Notes: a model not told the origin generated them from the letters alone. Shown: positions 35,566 to 55,548, numbered from the stretch's first letter. The stretch is 64,000 nucleotides of DNA from Maricaulis maris (GCF_036322705.1 NZ_AP027270.1:862501-926500); one strand, 5' to 3'. Translations and numbers: made by a program.

Positions 35566-36081
35566 ATGGATCGCAATCAAAAAGAAGCGTCCGTTGAAGA
35601 GCTGAACAGCATCTTCTCGGAAGCTGGATCCGTGGTGATGGCCCACTATACGGGCATGACCGTTGCGGAAATGACGAAACTGCGCGCCAAGCTCCGTGAG
35701 CTGGGCGGCACGTTCAAGGTGGTGCGTAACCGCCTCGCCAAGATCGCACTGCAAGGCAAGCCGGGTGAGGGCGCCGCTGACCTGTTCACAGGTCCGGTGG
35801 CTATCGCTTACTCGGAAGACTTTGTGGCTGCGCCCAAGGTGCTGGTCGAATACGCCAAGGAAAACAGCAAGCTCGTCATTCTCGGCGGCTTCATGGAAGA
35901 AGATGTGTTCGACGCCGCCGGCATCGACGCGCTCTCCAAGATGCCGTCACGCGAAGAGCTTATTGCCACCATCTCGGCTCGCCTCATGGGGCAGGCCTCC
36001 CAGGTGGCCCAGCGCCTCATGGCTCCGGGTCAAGGTCTGGCGGGGGCGATCGACGTCATCCGCGAGAAGGCCGACGCCTAG
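35566..36081 (+). CDS. rplJ: Ribosomal protein uL10
   Basis: A 171-residue stalk base protein that anchors L12 dimers to 23S rRNA next to L11. The N-terminal rRNA-binding part ([21 protein letters not shown]...[20 protein letters not shown]) is standard. The C-terminal helix (about 135-171) that carries L12 is present. It is followed by rplL after 56 bases. Confidence 0.97.
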   Translation: MDRNQKEASVEELNSIFSEAGSVVMAHYTGMTVAEMTKLRAKLRELGGTFKVVRNRLAKIALQGKPGEGAADLFTGPVAIAYSEDFVAAPKVLVEYAKENSKLVILGGFMEEDVFDAAGIDALSKMPSREELIATISARLMGQASQVAQRLMAPGQGLAGAIDVIREKADA

Positions 36082-36137
36082 TCTCGTCATTCTCCGCTAA
36101 TGAACTGACACACTGAACACGACAAGGAATTGATCAA

Positions 36138-36509
36138 ATGGCTGATGTAGCTAAACTCTGCGACGAACTTCTCGCCCTTACCATCCTTGAAGCCAAGGAA
36201 CTCAACGATCTTCTCGAAGAAAAAGGCATCAAGGCAGCGGCTGCTGTCGCCGTTGCCGGTCCGGCTGGCGGTGGCGATGCCCCGGCTGCTGAAGAGAAGG
36301 ACGAATTCGACGTTGTCCTCACCTCTGCTGGTGACAAGAAGATCAACGTCATCAAAGAAGTCCGCGCCATCACCGGCCTGGGCCTGAAAGAAGCCAAGGA
36401 CCTCGTCGAAGGTGCACCGAAAGCCGTCAAGGAAGGTGCTCCGAAGGCTGAGGCCGAGGACATCAAAGCCAAGCTGGAAGCCGCTGGCGCCAGCGTTGAG
36501 CTGAAATAG
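36138..36509 (+). CDS. rplL: Ribosomal protein bL12
   Basis: A 123-residue acidic stalk protein that recruits translational GTPases. It has an N-terminal dimerisation helix pair ([24 protein letters not shown]), an Ala/Gly-rich hinge ([17 protein letters not shown]) and a C-terminal factor-binding domain ([26 protein letters not shown]). The hinge is of normal length. Confidence 0.98.
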   Translation: MADVAKLCDELLALTILEAKELNDLLEEKGIKAAAAVAVAGPAGGGDAPAAEEKDEFDVVLTSAGDKKINVIKEVRAITGLGLKEAKDLVEGAPKAVKEGAPKAEAEDIKAKLEAAGASVELK

Positions 36510-36722
36510 TCTCGCTTCGGCGTGACTGACACGGTGCTACGGGCGCGTGGGGTAATCCTGCGCGTCCGTTAGCCCGTCTTTGGAATACCCAATCCTGCCG
36601 CTGTCGTTCCAGGCGGGATTGTTGATCGGCCCGGGACCTCAAAATCCTGGACCAACCGGAGCGGCGCCGCGGGGGCGATCCCCGCATATAATTGCGCAGT
36701 GCTGTCTGCGAAGGGAGCCGAC
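36510..36722 (+). other. rplL-rpoB intergenic region with hairpin
   Basis: A 213-base gap. An inverted repeat at 36539-36569 (acgggcgcg with cgcgtccgt, one G-U pair) lacks a clear U-tract and is a candidate attenuator or RNase processing site, as found between rplL and rpoB in E. coli. No gene is seen. Confidence 0.5.
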
Positions 36723-40796
<4,074 letters not shown>

Positions 40797-40861
40797 GGCT
40801 GAACCATATTTTGCGGGGCAGGGCTCTCCCTGTCCCGTCTACCCTTTTGGGAGACGGCGAC

Positions 40862-45079
<4,218 letters not shown>

Positions 45080-45114
45080 CCCATTTCAGGGACGATCCCC
45101 CTGTTATACCAGAG

Positions 45115-45145
45115 AAAAGGCCGCCAGGAGACTGGCGGCCTTTTT
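45115..45145 (+). terminator. Intrinsic terminator after rpoC
   Basis: Perfect 13-base arms (aaaaggccgccag and ctggcggcctttt) flank a gaga loop and run into a T-tract. It marks the end of the rplKAJL-rpoBC transcription unit. Confidence 0.92.
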
Positions 45146-45407
45146 GTATCGGCCGGTACCGGGCCGTAGCGCCTCAGAAAACCTCTGAACAAGCGCTTGA
45201 CGAATGCGAGTCGTCTGCGTAGTTTCCGCGCTCGTTTTGAGGACGGGCCGTAACCCACGCGGTTAGACGTCGTCCACGGTAACGGAAAAGCCCCAGATGC
45301 CGCCGTGCGAACCTCGCGTTCGAGCGTCGGGATCTTTCTTTGCGTCCATCAGCATTTCAACATGCTGGGGGGCGTGGTTGTTGAGATTAGGAACGGATTA
45401 GAGCGGG
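45146..45407 (+). other. Leader region of the str operon
   Basis: This gap between the rpoC terminator and rpsL holds the promoter candidate described separately and an untranslated leader of about 180 bases. The leader contains a small hairpin at 45351-45368 (cagca and tgctg). No gene is seen. Confidence 0.5.
45197..45225 (+). promoter_or_regulatory. Candidate housekeeping promoter for rpsL-rpsG-fusA-tufA
   Basis: A -35 element ttgacg and a -10-like tagttt are separated by 17 bases, placed after the rpoC terminator and about 180 bases before rpsL. The -35 is a good match; the -10 is only fair. Confidence 0.5.
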
Positions 45408-45779
45408 ATGCCAACAATCAACCAGCTCATTCGCAAGCCGCGAAAAGACAAGCCGAAGCGCAACAAGGTGCCGGCCCTGCAGGCTTGCCCGCAGCGCCGT
45501 GGCGTCTGCACGCGCGTCTATACCACGACCCCGAAAAAGCCGAACTCGGCCTTGCGGAAAGTCGCCAAAGTGCGTCTGACCAACGGGTATGAAGTTGTGA
45601 GCTACATCCCGGGTGAGGGTCACAATCTGCAGGAACACTCAGTTGTCCTTATCCGCGGTGGTCGCGTGAAGGACCTTCCGGGTGTCCGCTATCACATTCT
45701 TCGCGGCGTTCTGGATACCCAGGGCGTCAAGGACCGCAAGCAACGCCGTTCGAAATACGGCGCCAAGCGTCCTAAGTAA
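45408..45779 (+). CDS. rpsL: Ribosomal protein uS12
   Basis: A 123-residue decoding-centre protein. The conserved streptomycin-contact segments [19 protein letters not shown] and [12 protein letters not shown] are wild-type, so no classic streptomycin-resistance change is visible. It is the first gene of the str operon, and rpsG follows 11 bases later. Confidence 0.98.
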   Translation: MPTINQLIRKPRKDKPKRNKVPALQACPQRRGVCTRVYTTTPKKPNSALRKVAKVRLTNGYEVVSYIPGEGHNLQEHSVVLIRGGRVKDLPGVRYHILRGVLDTQGVKDRKQRRSKYGAKRPK

Positions 45780-45790
45780 GGGAGACGTCC

Positions 45791-46261
45791 ATGTCGCGTC
45801 GTCACCGCGCAGAGAAACGCGAGATCTTTCCGGACCCCAAGTTTGGGGATCGCGATCTCACGAAATTCATGAACTACATCATGCTCGACGGCAAAAAGTC
45901 TGTCGCCGAGCGCATTGTCTATGGCGCTCTCGACATCGTCGAAGAGAAGCTGAAGCGCGAGCCGATCCGCGTCTTCCACGAGGCCCTGGACAATGTGGCG
46001 CCTGAAGTCGAGGTCCGCTCCCGCCGCGTTGGTGGTGCGACCTATCAGGTGCCGGTTGAAGTCCGTACCGAACGCAAGAAGGCCCTCGCCATTCGCTGGC
46101 TCACGGGTGCTGCGCGCGGTCGTAACGAGAATACCATGCGCGAACGTCTCGCCGCTGAAATGATGGACGCTGCCGCCAATCGCGGTACGGCCGTCAAGAA
46201 GCGCGAAGACACGCACCGGATGGCGGAAGCCAACCGGGCTTTCTCGCACTACCGCTGGTAA
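45791..46261 (+). CDS. rpsG: Ribosomal protein uS7
   Basis: A 156-residue primary assembly protein of the small-subunit head. The signature [33 protein letters not shown] and the 16S-binding arm [11 protein letters not shown] are standard. In E. coli S7 represses translation of its own operon. It lies 39 bases before fusA. Confidence 0.98.
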   Translation: MSRRHRAEKREIFPDPKFGDRDLTKFMNYIMLDGKKSVAERIVYGALDIVEEKLKREPIRVFHEALDNVAPEVEVRSRRVGGATYQVPVEVRTERKKALAIRWLTGAARGRNENTMRERLAAEMMDAAANRGTAVKKREDTHRMAEANRAFSHYRW

Positions 46262-46300
46262 CCCCCTACAGGCACAGACCCGTACCAAGGACCCTTACAA

Positions 46301-48376
46301 ATGGCCCGCGACTACAAAATCGAGGACTACCGCAACTTCGGCATCATGGCTCACATTGATGCCGGCAAGACGACGACGACCGAGCGGATCCTCTATTACA
46401 CCGGCAAGTCCCACAAGATTGGTGAAGTGCACGATGGTGCCGCCACCATGGACTGGATGGAGCAGGAGCAGGAGCGTGGCATCACGATCACGTCTGCTGC
46501 AACGACCTGTTTCTGGAACGGCAAGCGCCTGAACATCATCGACACGCCCGGCCACGTCGACTTCACGATCGAAGTCGAGCGCTCGCTGCGTGTTCTTGAT
46601 GGTGCTGTTTGCTGTCTGGACGCCAATGCCGGTGTCGAGCCGCAGACCGAAACGGTGTGGCGTCAGGCCGACCGTTACAAGGTCCCGCGTATGGTGTTCA
46701 TCAACAAGATGGACAAGCTGGGCGCCGACTTCTTCAACTGCGTCAAGATGATCGAAGATCGTCTCGGCGCCACGCCGCTGTGCGTTCAGCTGCCGATCGG
46801 GTCAGAGATCGAATACGAAGGTCTCGTCGATCTGGTCACGATGAAGGAACTGGTGTGGCAGGGTGAAAACCTTGGCGCGACCTGGGAAGTCCGGGATATC
46901 CGTCCCGAGCTGGCTGACCAGGCTGCCGAATACCGTGAGAAGCTCGTCGAGACGGCCGTTGAGCAGGACGAAGCTGCCATGGAGGCCTATCTCGAGGGCG
47001 AAGAGCCGTCCGAGGAGACCCTCAAGCGCCTCATCCGCAAGGGCTGCATCGAGCTCGCCTTCAACCCGATCCTGTGCGGCACCGCGTTCAAGAACAAGGG
47101 CGTCCAGCCCCTGCTGGATGCTGTCGTCGATTACCTGCCGAGCCCGGTCGAAGTGCCGGCCATCAAGGGTATCGATTTCAAGACCGAGGAAGAAGTCACG
47201 CGCCGCGCTGCCGATGACGAGCCGACCTCCCTGCTCGCCTTCAAGATCATGAACGACCCGTTCGTCGGCTCGCTCACCTTCGCGCGCATGTATTCCGGTC
47301 ACCTTGAGACGGGCGTGTCCCTGCTCAACACGGTGAAGGACAAGAAAGAGCGTATCGGCCGCATGCTGCTGATGCACTCCAATTCGCGTGAAGACATCAA
47401 GGAATGCTTTGCCGGCGACATCGTCGCGATTGCAGGCCTGAAGGACACCACGACGGGCGACACCCTGTGTGACCCGATGAAGCCGGTGATCCTGGAGCGC
47501 ATGGAATTCCCGGATCCGGTCATCGAGCTGGCCATCGAGCCGAAGTCGAAGGCCGACCAGGAGAAGCTTGGCGTTGCCCTGCAGCGTCTGGCTGCCGAGG
47601 ATCCGTCCTTCCGCATGAAGACCGACGAAGAATCCGGCCAGACCATCATTGCCGGCATGGGCGAGCTTCACCTCGACATTCTCGTCGATCGCATGAAGCG
47701 CGAGTTCAAGGTTGAGGCCAATGTCGGCGCGCCGCAGGTGGCCTACCGCGAATCGCTCGGCCAGGCTGGTATCGTCGACTACACGCACAAGAAGCAGTCC
47801 GGTGGTTCGGGCCAGTTCGCCCGCGTCAAGATCGAATTCGCACCGGGTGAGTCCGGCTCGGGTTTTGTCTTCGAGAGCAAGATCATCGGTGGCTCTGTGC
47901 CGAAGGAATACATTCCGGGCGTTGAAAAGGGTCTGAAGTCGGTTATGGATGGCGGCCTGATTGCCGGTTTCCCGGTTATCGACGTCCAGGCGACCCTGAT
48001 CGACGGTGCCTACCACGACGTTGACTCCAGCGTCCTCGCCTTCGAGATCGCGGCTCGTGCCGCTTTCCGTGAAGCCAAGTCGCATTGTGCGCCGAAGCTT
48101 CTGGAGCCGATCATGAAGGTCGAAGTCGTGACGCCGGACGAATACACCGGTGGTGTTATTGGTGACCTGAACTCCCGTCGGGGTCAGATCGCCGGTCAGG
48201 AAATGCGCGGCAACGCAACCGTCGTGAATGCGATGGTGCCGCTGGCGAACATGTTCGGTTACGTGAACAACCTGCGGTCTGCGACCCAGGGCCGGGCTCA
48301 GTTCACCATGCTTTTCGATCACTATGAGGCGGTGCCCAAGGCCGTCGAACAAGAAGTCATCGCCAAGTCCGCCTAA
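46301..48376 (+). CDS. fusA: Elongation factor G
   Basis: A 691-residue GTPase that drives translocation and, with RRF, ribosome recycling. G1 is [13 protein letters not shown], switch II is DTPGHVDFT and G4 is NKMD, followed by domains II-V; domain IV carries the [14 protein letters not shown] tip region. Length and domains are those of canonical EF-G, and the str operon position supports the housekeeping assignment. Confidence 0.98.
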   Translation: MARDYKIEDYRNFGIMAHIDAGKTTTTERILYYTGKSHKIGEVHDGAATMDWMEQEQERGITITSAATTCFWNGKRLNIIDTPGHVDFTIEVERSLRVLDGAVCCLDANAGVEPQTETVWRQADRYKVPRMVFINKMDKLGADFFNCVKMIEDRLGATPLCVQLPIGSEIEYEGLVDLVTMKELVWQGENLGATWEVRDIRPELADQAAEYREKLVETAVEQDEAAMEAYLEGEEPSEETLKRLIRKGCIELAFNPILCGTAFKNKGVQPLLDAVVDYLPSPVEVPAIKGIDFKTEEEVTRRAADDEPTSLLAFKIMNDPFVGSLTFARMYSGHLETGVSLLNTVKDKKERIGRMLLMHSNSREDIKECFAGDIVAIAGLKDTTTGDTLCDPMKPVILERMEFPDPVIELAIEPKSKADQEKLGVALQRLAAEDPSFRMKTDEESGQTIIAGMGELHLDILVDRMKREFKVEANVGAPQVAYRESLGQAGIVDYTHKKQSGGSGQFARVKIEFAPGESGSGFVFESKIIGGSVPKEYIPGVEKGLKSVMDGGLIAGFPVIDVQATLIDGAYHDVDSSVLAFEIAARAAFREAKSHCAPKLLEPIMKVEVVTPDEYTGGVIGDLNSRRGQIAGQEMRGNATVVNAMVPLANMFGYVNNLRSATQGRAQFTMLFDHYEAVPKAVEQEVIAKSA

Positions 48377-48429
48377 GCGGACCTCTGGTCACAGTAAAAC
48401 AACGAACACACGGATTTCGGAGCGAGATC

Positions 48430-49620
48430 ATGGCGAAGGAAAAGTTTCAGCGGACTAAGCCGCACGCGAACATCGGCACGATTGGTCACGTTGACCATGG
48501 CAAGACGACGCTGACGGCTGCGATCACGATGGTGCTGGCGGAAGCCTCCGGCGGTGTCGCGAAGGGTTATGACGAGATTGACAGCGCGCCTGAAGAGAAG
48601 GCACGCGGCATCACGATCTCGACGGCTCACGTCGAATACGAGACGGCGAACCGTCACTACGCACACGTCGATTGCCCGGGCCACGCTGACTATGTGAAGA
48701 ACATGATCACGGGCGCGGCACAGATGGACGGTGCCATTCTGGTTGTGAACGCCGCTGACGGCCCGATGCCGCAGACGCGTGAGCACATTCTTCTGGCTCG
48801 CCAGGTTGGCGTTCCGGCGCTTGTTGTCTTCCTGAACAAGGTTGACCAGGTTGACGATGAAGAGCTGCTCGAGCTGGTGGAAATGGAAGTTCGCGAACTT
48901 CTGTCCTCCTATGATTTCCCGGGCGACGATCTTCCGATCGTTGCGGGTTCGGCTCTGGCGGCTGTTGAAGGCCGTGACGACAATATCGGCAAGGACAAGA
49001 TCCTTGAGCTGATGGCGGCAGTCGACGAATACATCCCGACGCCTGAGCGTCCGGTTGACCAGCCCTTCCTGATGCCGATCGAGGACGTGTTCTCGATTTC
49101 GGGCCGGGGTACGGTTGTGACCGGTCGTATCGAGCGCGGCATCGTCAAGGTTGGTGAAGAGATCGAAATCGTCGGTGTCCGTGACACCTCGAAGACGACC
49201 TGCACCGGCGTTGAGATGTTCCGCAAGCTGCTCGACCAGGGCCAGGCTGGCGACAATGTCGGCGTGCTTCTGCGCGGCGTGGATCGTGAAGGCGTTGAGC
49301 GCGGTCAGGTTCTGGCCAAGCCGGGCTCCATCACCCCGCACAAGAAGTTCGTGGCTGAAGCCTACATCCTGACCAAGGAAGAGGGCGGTCGTCACACCCC
49401 GTTCTTCACCAATTACCGTCCGCAATTCTACTTCCGCACGACCGACGTCACCGGCGTCGTGACGCTGAACGAAGGTACGGAAATGGTGATGCCGGGCGAC
49501 AACATCGAAATGAATGTCGAACTGATCGTGCCGATCGCCATGGAAGAGAAGCTCCGCTTCGCTATCCGTGAAGGTGGCCGCACCGTCGGCGCCGGCGTCG
49601 TCTCGAAGATCATCGAGTAG
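48430..49620 (+). CDS. tufA: Elongation factor Tu, copy A (str operon)
   Basis: A 396-residue product identical to that of tufB. The gene sits 53 bases after fusA, its ancestral place. The only nucleotide difference found between the copies is base 48603 (A here, G in tufB), silent at Ala58. All GTPase motifs are intact, including switch I with Pro54. Confidence 0.98.
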   Translation: MAKEKFQRTKPHANIGTIGHVDHGKTTLTAAITMVLAEASGGVAKGYDEIDSAPEEKARGITISTAHVEYETANRHYAHVDCPGHADYVKNMITGAAQMDGAILVVNAADGPMPQTREHILLARQVGVPALVVFLNKVDQVDDEELLELVEMEVRELLSSYDFPGDDLPIVAGSALAAVEGRDDNIGKDKILELMAAVDEYIPTPERPVDQPFLMPIEDVFSISGRGTVVTGRIERGIVKVGEEIEIVGVRDTSKTTCTGVEMFRKLLDQGQAGDNVGVLLRGVDREGVERGQVLAKPGSITPHKKFVAEAYILTKEEGGRHTPFFTNYRPQFYFRTTDVTGVVTLNEGTEMVMPGDNIEMNVELIVPIAMEEKLRFAIREGGRTVGAGVVSKIIE

Positions 49621-49703
49621 ACTACCAAATCCGGCCGGGGCGGTGCCGCAGGTATCCGCCCCGGTCATGCTCTTTTTGAAAGTTAAGAAACGGGATCGGT
49701 TTG

Positions 49704-50018
49704 ATGGAACGTCAAAACATCCGCATTCGCCTGAAGGCGTTCGACCACCGGGTTCTGGATAACTCCACCCGGGAGATCGTCTCGACAGCCAAGCGCACGG
49801 GCGCCAACGTCCGTGGTCCGATTCCGCTGCCGACGCGCATCGAAAAATTCACGGTGCTGCGCTCGCCGCACATCGACAAGAAGTCGCGCGAGCAGTTCGA
49901 AATCCGGACGCACAAGCGCCTTCTCGACATCGTCGACCCCACTCCGCAAACCGTGGACGCGCTCATGAAGCTCGACCTGTCGGCCGGCGTGGACGTCGAG
50001 ATCAAGCTGGGAGCGTAG
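49704..50018 (+). CDS. rpsJ: Ribosomal protein uS10
   Basis: A 104-residue protein of the 30S head that also forms the NusB-S10 antitermination partner. The signature [31 protein letters not shown] is intact. The ATG is used; a TTG one codon earlier is possible. It lies 83 bases after tufA and starts the S10 operon, without a terminator visible between them. Confidence 0.98.
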   Translation: MERQNIRIRLKAFDHRVLDNSTREIVSTAKRTGANVRGPIPLPTRIEKFTVLRSPHIDKKSREQFEIRTHKRLLDIVDPTPQTVDALMKLDLSAGVDVEIKLGA

Positions 50019-50022
50019 GACT

Positions 50023-50796
50023 ATGCGCCAGGAAGATCGCAGAACAGGCGTGATCGCCCGCAAGCTGGGCATGACGCGTATTTTCGCCGAAGACGGTTCG
50101 CACGTGCCTTGCACGGTGCTTCACATGGACGGTGTCCAGGTCGTGTCTCACAAGACCGCCGACCGGGACGGCTATGTGGCGCTCCAGCTCGGTGCCGGTG
50201 CAGCCAAGGCCAAGCGGACGCCGAAGGCGATGCGCGGTCACTTCGCCAAGGCCAAGGTTGCGCCCAAGCGCAAGCTGGTCGAATTCCGCGTTGCCGAAGA
50301 CGCGCTGATTGAAGTCGGCTCCGAGCTGACCGCGGACCATTTCGTCCCGGGCCAGAGAGTGGATGTCGCCGGCATCTCGATCGGTAAGGGTTTTGCAGGT
50401 GCCATGAAGCGCCACGGTTTTGGCGGCCTTCGTGCCACGCACGGTGTGTCAATCTCGCACCGCTCGCATGGTTCGACCGGTCAGTGTCAGGATCCGGGCA
50501 AGGTCTTCAAGGGCAAGAAGATGGCCGGTCACATGGGCGCTGTCCGCGTGACCACACAGAATATCGAAGTCGTTCGTGTTGACGTCGAGCGCGGTATTGT
50601 CCTGGTCAAGGGCGCCGTTCCGGGGTCAGCCGGTGGCTGGGTTGAGTTGCGCGACGCGATCAAGGGTCATGGCGATGCCGAGCTTCCCGTTCCGGGCAAG
50701 TTCCGTACGCTGGACGAGCTGAACGCACCGGTCGCGACGGACGCCGACACTGCGGCTCCGGCTGCGGCTGACGGTGAAGAAGGAACGGAAGCATGA
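50023..50796 (+). CDS. rplC: Ribosomal protein uL3
   Basis: A 257-residue protein that reaches toward the peptidyl-transferase centre. The extended loop [20 protein letters not shown] contains the glutamine that PrmB methylates in E. coli. It is longer than the E. coli protein (209) mainly through a C-terminal Ala/Asp/Glu tail ending in ADGEEGTEA, common in alphaproteobacteria. Its end overlaps rplD by 4 bases. Confidence 0.97.
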   Translation: MRQEDRRTGVIARKLGMTRIFAEDGSHVPCTVLHMDGVQVVSHKTADRDGYVALQLGAGAAKAKRTPKAMRGHFAKAKVAPKRKLVEFRVAEDALIEVGSELTADHFVPGQRVDVAGISIGKGFAGAMKRHGFGGLRATHGVSISHRSHGSTGQCQDPGKVFKGKKMAGHMGAVRVTTQNIEVVRVDVERGIVLVKGAVPGSAGGWVELRDAIKGHGDAELPVPGKFRTLDELNAPVATDADTAAPAAADGEEGTEA

Positions 50797-51428
50797 AGAT
50801 CGAGGTCAAAACCCTCGCGGCGAAGGACGCCGGTGCCATCGATCTCGACGATGCCGTCTTCGGCATTGAAGAGGTGCGCTCCGACCTCCTGCAGCGCGTT
50901 GTGAAGTGGCAGCTGGCAGCACGCCAGCAGGGCACGCACAAGACGCTCGGCCGCTCCGAAATCAATCGGACCAAGAAACGCTTCGGTCGCCAGAAGGGCG
51001 GCGGTACGGCCCGTCACGGTGCCCGCTCCGCGCCGCAATTCGTCGGCGGCGGCAAGGCCCACGGTCCCCGCGTTCGCAGTCATGCGCATGAGCTTCCCAA
51101 GAAGGTTCGTGCCCTCGGCCTGCGCCACGCCCTGTCGGCCAAGCTCGGCGCCAAGTCGCTCATCATCCTCGATGATGCCGCGCTTGATGCCCCGCACACG
51201 AAGTCGCTCCGCACGTCCTTTGAAGGTCTGGGCATCACCAATGCTCTGGTCATCTCCGGCGTCGAAGTGAATGAGAATTTCGCCAAGGCGGCTCGCAACC
51301 TGCCGTGCATCGACGTTCTGCCTGCACAGGGCCTGAATGTTTATGACGTGCTGCGTCGCGACACCCTGGTGCTGACGAAGGCGGCTGTGGAGCAGATCCA
51401 CGCCCGCCTCAGCGCGAAGGAGGCTTAA
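50793..51428 (+). CDS. rplD: Ribosomal protein uL4
   Basis: A 211-residue protein lining the nascent peptide tunnel. The long internal loop ([30 protein letters not shown]) is intact. In gammaproteobacteria L4 represses the S10 operon; there is no evidence for this here, since the rpsJ leader is short. It starts within the rplC stop (ATGA). Confidence 0.97.
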   Translation: MKIEVKTLAAKDAGAIDLDDAVFGIEEVRSDLLQRVVKWQLAARQQGTHKTLGRSEINRTKKRFGRQKGGGTARHGARSAPQFVGGGKAHGPRVRSHAHELPKKVRALGLRHALSAKLGAKSLIILDDAALDAPHTKSLRTSFEGLGITNALVISGVEVNENFAKAARNLPCIDVLPAQGLNVYDVLRRDTLVLTKAAVEQIHARLSAKEA

Positions 51429-51429
51429 G

Positions 51430-51726
51430 ATGACGGCTGCTGCGCGCCATTACGACACGATCCTGAGCCCGGTGATCACCGAGAAGGCCACACTGCTTTC
51501 GGAAGAAAGCAAGGTTGTCTTTTTCGTGCCGCTCTCTGCCAACAAGAAGGAGATCGCGGAAGCGGTCGAAGAGCTCTTCAAGGTAAAGGTGACGGCTGTG
51601 AACACCATCAAGGTTCACGGAAAGACCAAGCGCTTCCGGGGTATTCCCGGTCGCCGCAATGACCAGAAGAAAGCGGTCGTGACTCTCGCAGAGGGTCACT
51701 CGATCGACGTGACGACGGGTCTGTAA
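51430..51726 (+). CDS. rplW: Ribosomal protein uL23
   Basis: A 98-residue protein at the tunnel exit, where it docks trigger factor and SRP. The conserved [16 protein letters not shown] and [19 protein letters not shown] segments are seen. It is one base from rplD and one base from rplB, so it is tightly coupled. Confidence 0.97.
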   Translation: MTAAARHYDTILSPVITEKATLLSEESKVVFFVPLSANKKEIAEAVEELFKVKVTAVNTIKVHGKTKRFRGIPGRRNDQKKAVVTLAEGHSIDVTTGL

Positions 51727-51727
51727 G

Positions 51728-52564
51728 ATGGCTTTGAAAACATTCAAACCGACCTCTCCGGGCCGCCGTGCCCTCGTGCTGGTGGATCGTTCCGCCCTGC
51801 ACAAGGGACGCCCTGAGAAGACACTGGTCGAAGGCCTCACCAAAAAGGGTGGGCGCAACAATATGGGTCGCATCACGGCCCGCCGGCGTGGCGGTGGCGC
51901 GAAGCGTCTCTATCGCCTGGTCGACTTCAAGCGCCGCAAGTGGGACATGCCCGCGACCGTCGAGCGTCTTGAGTACGATCCGAACCGGACGGCTTTCATC
52001 GCCCTCATTCAGTATGAGGACGGCGAAAAGGCCTATATCCTGGCTCCGCAGCGCCTTTCCGAAGGTGATACGGTCATCGCGTCCGCCAAGTGCGACGTGA
52101 AGCCGGGTAACGCGATGCCGCTGAAGGCAGTGCCGGTTGGCACCATCCTTCACAATGTCGAGATGAAGCCGGAGAAGGGTGGGCAGATTGCCCGTTCCGC
52201 CGGTGCGTATGTCCAGCTGGTCGGCCGTGATGCCGGCTACGCCCAGATCCGTCTGGCGTCTGGCGAGCTGCGCATGGTCTCGGACAAGTGCATGGCGACG
52301 GTCGGTGCGGTTTCGAACCCGGACCACCTCAACATCAACCTCGGCAAGGCCGGTCGCAAACGCCATCTCGGCAAGCGTCCGTCTGTTCGCGGTGTTGTCA
52401 TGAACCCGGTTGATCACCCGCATGGTGGTGGTGAAGGCCGTACCTCTGGTGGTCGCCACCCGGTGACCCCGTGGGGCAAGCCGACCAAGGGTGCCAAGAC
52501 ACGCTCGAACAAGTCGACTGACAAGTTCATCATCCGCTCGCGCCACGAGCGCAAGAAGCGATAG
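51728..52564 (+). CDS. rplB: Ribosomal protein uL2
   Basis: A 278-residue protein essential for subunit association and peptidyl transfer. The C-terminal signature [20 protein letters not shown] carries the conserved histidine near the catalytic centre. Length and both OB/SH3-like domains are normal. Confidence 0.98.
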   Translation: MALKTFKPTSPGRRALVLVDRSALHKGRPEKTLVEGLTKKGGRNNMGRITARRRGGGAKRLYRLVDFKRRKWDMPATVERLEYDPNRTAFIALIQYEDGEKAYILAPQRLSEGDTVIASAKCDVKPGNAMPLKAVPVGTILHNVEMKPEKGGQIARSAGAYVQLVGRDAGYAQIRLASGELRMVSDKCMATVGAVSNPDHLNINLGKAGRKRHLGKRPSVRGVVMNPVDHPHGGGEGRTSGGRHPVTPWGKPTKGAKTRSNKSTDKFIIRSRHERKKR

Positions 52565-52574
52565 GGAGCAGACG

Positions 52575-52853
52575 ATGCCTCGCTCTGTCTGGAAAGGTCC
52601 GTTCGTCGACGGCTATCTGCTGAAAAAAGCGGAGAAGTCGCACGAAGGCGGACGTAAGCAAGCGATCAAGACCTGGTCGCGCCGTTCAACCATCATGCCG
52701 CAGTTCGTGGGCCTGACCTTTCAGGTTCACAACGGCAACAAGTTCGTGCCGGTGCTGGTGACCGAAGACATGGTCGGCCACAAGCTCGGTGAATTTTCTC
52801 CGTCGCGGACCTATTACGGTCACGCAGCGGATAAAAAAGCGAAGCGGAGATAA
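52575..52853 (+). CDS. rpsS: Ribosomal protein uS19
   Basis: A 92-residue 30S head protein that pairs with S13 near the A-site. It begins [16 protein letters not shown] and ends with [21 protein letters not shown]. The ATG with gggagcag upstream is chosen over an internal frame that would begin inside rplB. Confidence 0.97.
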   Translation: MPRSVWKGPFVDGYLLKKAEKSHEGGRKQAIKTWSRRSTIMPQFVGLTFQVHNGNKFVPVLVTEDMVGHKLGEFSPSRTYYGHAADKKAKRR

Positions 52854-52856
52854 GCG

Positions 52857-53237
52857 ATGGGACAGACTTCAAACCCCCGTCGCGTCGCCGACAATGAAGC
52901 GCGTGCCAAGCTGCGGATGATCCGTATCAGCCCGCAGAAGCTCAACCTTGTCGCCGCGCTCATCCGCGGCAAAAAGGTCGAGCGGGCCCTGGCCGAACTG
53001 GAATTCTCGCGCAAGCGGATCTCCAAGGAAGTCAAGAAAACGCTCGAGTCGGCTATTGCGAACGCTGAAAACAACCACGGCCTCGACATCGACAGCCTCG
53101 TCGTGTCGGAAGCCTTTGTTGGCAAGAACCTGGTCATGAAACGGTTCCGGGCTCGTGCACGCGGTCGCGGTGCAAAGATCCTGAAGCCGTTTTCCGAGCT
53201 CACCATCGTGGTGCGCGAAGTCGAGGAGGCCGCCTGA
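52857..53237 (+). CDS. rplV: Ribosomal protein uL22
   Basis: A 126-residue tunnel protein. Conserved [26 protein letters not shown] and the beta-hairpin tip region [20 protein letters not shown] are intact, with no macrolide-resistance-type deletion. Its stop shares one base with the rpsC start (TGATG). Confidence 0.97.
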   Translation: MGQTSNPRRVADNEARAKLRMIRISPQKLNLVAALIRGKKVERALAELEFSRKRISKEVKKTLESAIANAENNHGLDIDSLVVSEAFVGKNLVMKRFRARARGRGAKILKPFSELTIVVREVEEAA

Positions 53238-53941
53238 TGGGTCAGAAAGTAAATCCGATCGGTCTGCGCCTTGGCGTCAACCGCACCTGGGAATCCCGCT
53301 GGTATGCCGGCGCTGGCGAATACGCCAAGCTGCTGCATGAAGACATCAAGATCCGGAAGATGCTCAAAGAGCGTCTGAAGAATGCCAGTGTCTCGAAGAT
53401 CGTGATCGAGCGCCCGCACAAGAAGTGCCGCGTCACCGTCCATACGGCTCGCCCGGGTGTGGTGATCGGCAAGAAGGGTTCGGACATCGAGACGCTCCGC
53501 AAGGAGCTGTCGAAGATGATCGACAGCGAGGTTTTCCTGAACCTCGTGGAAGTGCGCAAGCCCGAAATCGACGCAACCCTGGTGGCTGAGTCCATCGCCC
53601 AGCAGCTCGAGCGTCGCGTGGCTTTCCGCCGCGCGATGAAGCGTTCGATGCAGTCGGCGATGCGCATGGGCGCCAAGGGCTGCAAGATCGTCTGCGGCGG
53701 TCGTCTCGGCGGTGCGGAAATTGCCCGTACCGAGCAGTATAATGAGGGCTCCGTGCCGCTTCATACGCTGCGTGCCGATATCGATTACGGAACCGCCGAA
53801 GCCAAGACCGCGATGGGTATCATCGGCATCAAGGTCTGGATCTACAAAGGCGAGATCATGGAACACGATCCGAACGCCCAGGAGCGCCGTCTCCAGGAGT
53901 CCGGTGAACAGCGCGCCCGCTCGGGCCGCCAAGCCGCGTAA
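53237..53941 (+). CDS. rpsC: Ribosomal protein uS3
   Basis: A 234-residue protein with an N-terminal KH domain ([18 protein letters not shown]) and a C-terminal domain ([20 protein letters not shown]). It forms part of the mRNA entry channel and helicase site. Translation is coupled to rplV through the overlapping stop and start. Confidence 0.98.
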   Translation: MGQKVNPIGLRLGVNRTWESRWYAGAGEYAKLLHEDIKIRKMLKERLKNASVSKIVIERPHKKCRVTVHTARPGVVIGKKGSDIETLRKELSKMIDSEVFLNLVEVRKPEIDATLVAESIAQQLERRVAFRRAMKRSMQSAMRMGAKGCKIVCGGRLGGAEIARTEQYNEGSVPLHTLRADIDYGTAEAKTAMGIIGIKVWIYKGEIMEHDPNAQERRLQESGEQRARSGRQAA

Positions 53942-53952
53942 GGAATTCAGCC

Positions 53953-54366
53953 ATGCTGCAACCGAAACGCACGAAATTCCGCAAGGCGCACAAAGGCCGT
54001 ATCAAGGGCGCAGCGAAGGGTGGCTATACGCTGAACTTCGGCTCCTACGGCCTCAAGGCGCTCCAGCCGGAACGCGTTACCGCGCGCCAGATCGAAGCCA
54101 CGCGTCGGGCGATTACTCGCCACATGAAGCGTGCAGGTCGCGTGTGGATCCGCATCTTCCCGGACGTACCGGTTTCCAAGAAACCGACCGAAGTCCGGAT
54201 GGGTAAAGGTAAGGGCTCGCCCGAGTTTTGGGCGTGCAAGGTCAAACCCGGCCGCATCATGTTCGAGATCGACGGTGTTCCCGAAAATGTTGCGCGCGAG
54301 GCTCTCGAGCTGGGCGCTGCAAAGCTGCCGGTCAAGACCAAAATCGTCGCCCGTGTGGGCGAGTAG
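53953..54366 (+). CDS. rplP: Ribosomal protein uL16
   Basis: A 137-residue protein between the peptidyl-transferase centre and the A-site tRNA elbow. It opens with [17 protein letters not shown]. The loop [20 protein letters not shown] contains the region that the 2OG oxygenase YcfD hydroxylates in E. coli. rpmC follows 13 bases later. Confidence 0.97.
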   Translation: MLQPKRTKFRKAHKGRIKGAAKGGYTLNFGSYGLKALQPERVTARQIEATRRAITRHMKRAGRVWIRIFPDVPVSKKPTEVRMGKGKGSPEFWACKVKPGRIMFEIDGVPENVAREALELGAAKLPVKTKIVARVGE

Positions 54367-54379
54367 GGAGAACACAACG

Positions 54380-54586
54380 ATGAAACCCGTTGACGTTCGC
54401 GCCATGACCGAAGATCAGCTGAAGGACGCGCTCCTGAAGCTGAAGGAAGAACAATTCAAGCTGCGGTTCCAGCAGGCCTCCGGCCAGATGGAAAACACCG
54501 CTCGCTACGGCCAGATTCGCCGCGATATCGCGCGCATTCGTACGGTCCAGAGCGAGCGGAAATCGCACGAAGAGCAAGGGAGCTAG
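54380..54586 (+). CDS. rpmC: Ribosomal protein uL29
   Basis: A 68-residue two-helix protein at the tunnel exit next to L23. It starts [21 protein letters not shown] and contains the typical [20 protein letters not shown]. The frame is open further upstream, but the ATG after agggagaacac gives the usual length. Confidence 0.96.
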   Translation: MKPVDVRAMTEDQLKDALLKLKEEQFKLRFQQASGQMENTARYGQIRRDIARIRTVQSERKSHEEQGS

Positions 54587-54588
54587 CG

Positions 54589-54825
54589 ATGCCGAAGCGT
54601 ATCCTGCAAGGCGTCGTAGTGAGTGACAAGGGTGCCAAGACCATCGTGGTGCGTGTGGAACGGACTTTCCTCCACCCGCTGCTGCGCAAGACGGTCCGTC
54701 GCACCAAGCGTTACCACGCGCATGACGAAGCCAATGCGTTCAAGGTGGGTGATCAGGTCCAGATTCAGGAATGTGCACCCAAGTCGAAGTTGAAGCGGTG
54801 GGAGGTGGTCACCGTCGAGGCGTAA
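54589..54825 (+). CDS. rpsQ: Ribosomal protein uS17
   Basis: A 78-residue OB-fold 16S-binding protein. The signature [22 protein letters not shown] and the C-terminal [16 protein letters not shown] are present. It starts two bases after the rpmC stop and ends the S10 operon in the classical division. Confidence 0.96.
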   Translation: MPKRILQGVVVSDKGAKTIVVRVERTFLHPLLRKTVRRTKRYHAHDEANAFKVGDQVQIQECAPKSKLKRWEVVTVEA

Positions 54826-54865
54826 GCCTGGCGAGAGACCAATCCTTTCCTAAGGAGGATCTGCG

Positions 54866-55234
54866 ATGATCCAGATGCAAACCAATCTGGACGTGGCTGA
54901 CAATTCTGGCGCCCGCCGTGTGCAGTGCATCAAGGTGCTCGGCGGTGCCAAGCGTCGCTATGCCCACGTCGGCGACATCATTGTCGTCTCGGTCAAGGAA
55001 GCCATTCCGCGTGGTCGCGTTAAGAAGGGTGATGTCCGCAAGGCCGTCGTCGTTCGCGTGGCCAAGGACATCCAGCGTAAAGACGGTTCCGTCATTCGCT
55101 TCGATGGCAACGCGGCTGTGATTATCAACAATAACAACGAGCCGCTCGGCACGCGTATCTTCGGACCGGTTCCGCGCGAACTTCGCGCCAAGAACCACAT
55201 GAAGATCGTCTCGCTGGCGCCGGAGGTGCTGTAA
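54866..55234 (+). CDS. rplN: Ribosomal protein uL14
   Basis: A 122-residue subunit-interface protein and the anti-association target of Rsf[28 protein letters not shown] is the classic N-terminus. It has a strong taaggagga ribosome-binding site and opens the spc part of the cluster after a 40-base gap. The stop overlaps the rplX start by one base. Confidence 0.97.
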   Translation: MIQMQTNLDVADNSGARRVQCIKVLGGAKRRYAHVGDIIVVSVKEAIPRGRVKKGDVRKAVVVRVAKDIQRKDGSVIRFDGNAAVIINNNNEPLGTRIFGPVPRELRAKNHMKIVSLAPEVL

Positions 55235-55548
55235 TGGCTGCCAAGATCAAGAAGGGCGACAAAGTCGTCATTCTCGCCGGCCGTGACAAGGGCAAGACCG
55301 GCGAAGTCACCAAGGTCCTGCCGACCGAGGATCGCGTCTTTGTGTCTGGCGTGAATGTGGTCAAGCGCCACACGCGTGCGACCCAGACCGACCAGGGCGG
55401 CATCAAGGAAAAAGAAGCCTCCATCCACGTCTCGAACGTGGCGTTGGCCGATCCGAAAACCGGCGAGGCAACTCGTGTCGGCTTCAAGATTGAAGACGGC
55501 AAGAAGGTGCGCGTCGCCAAGAGCTCGGGCGAGGTTATCGATGTCTGA
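55234..55548 (+). CDS. rplX: Ribosomal protein uL24
   Basis: A 104-residue assembly-initiator protein with a KOW motif ([21 protein letters not shown]). The ATG overlaps the rplN stop (TAATG). Its 3' end overlaps rplE by 8 bases. Confidence 0.97.
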   Translation: MAAKIKKGDKVVILAGRDKGKTGEVTKVLPTEDRVFVSGVNVVKRHTRATQTDQGGIKEKEASIHVSNVALADPKTGEATRVGFKIEDGKKVRVAKSSGEVIDV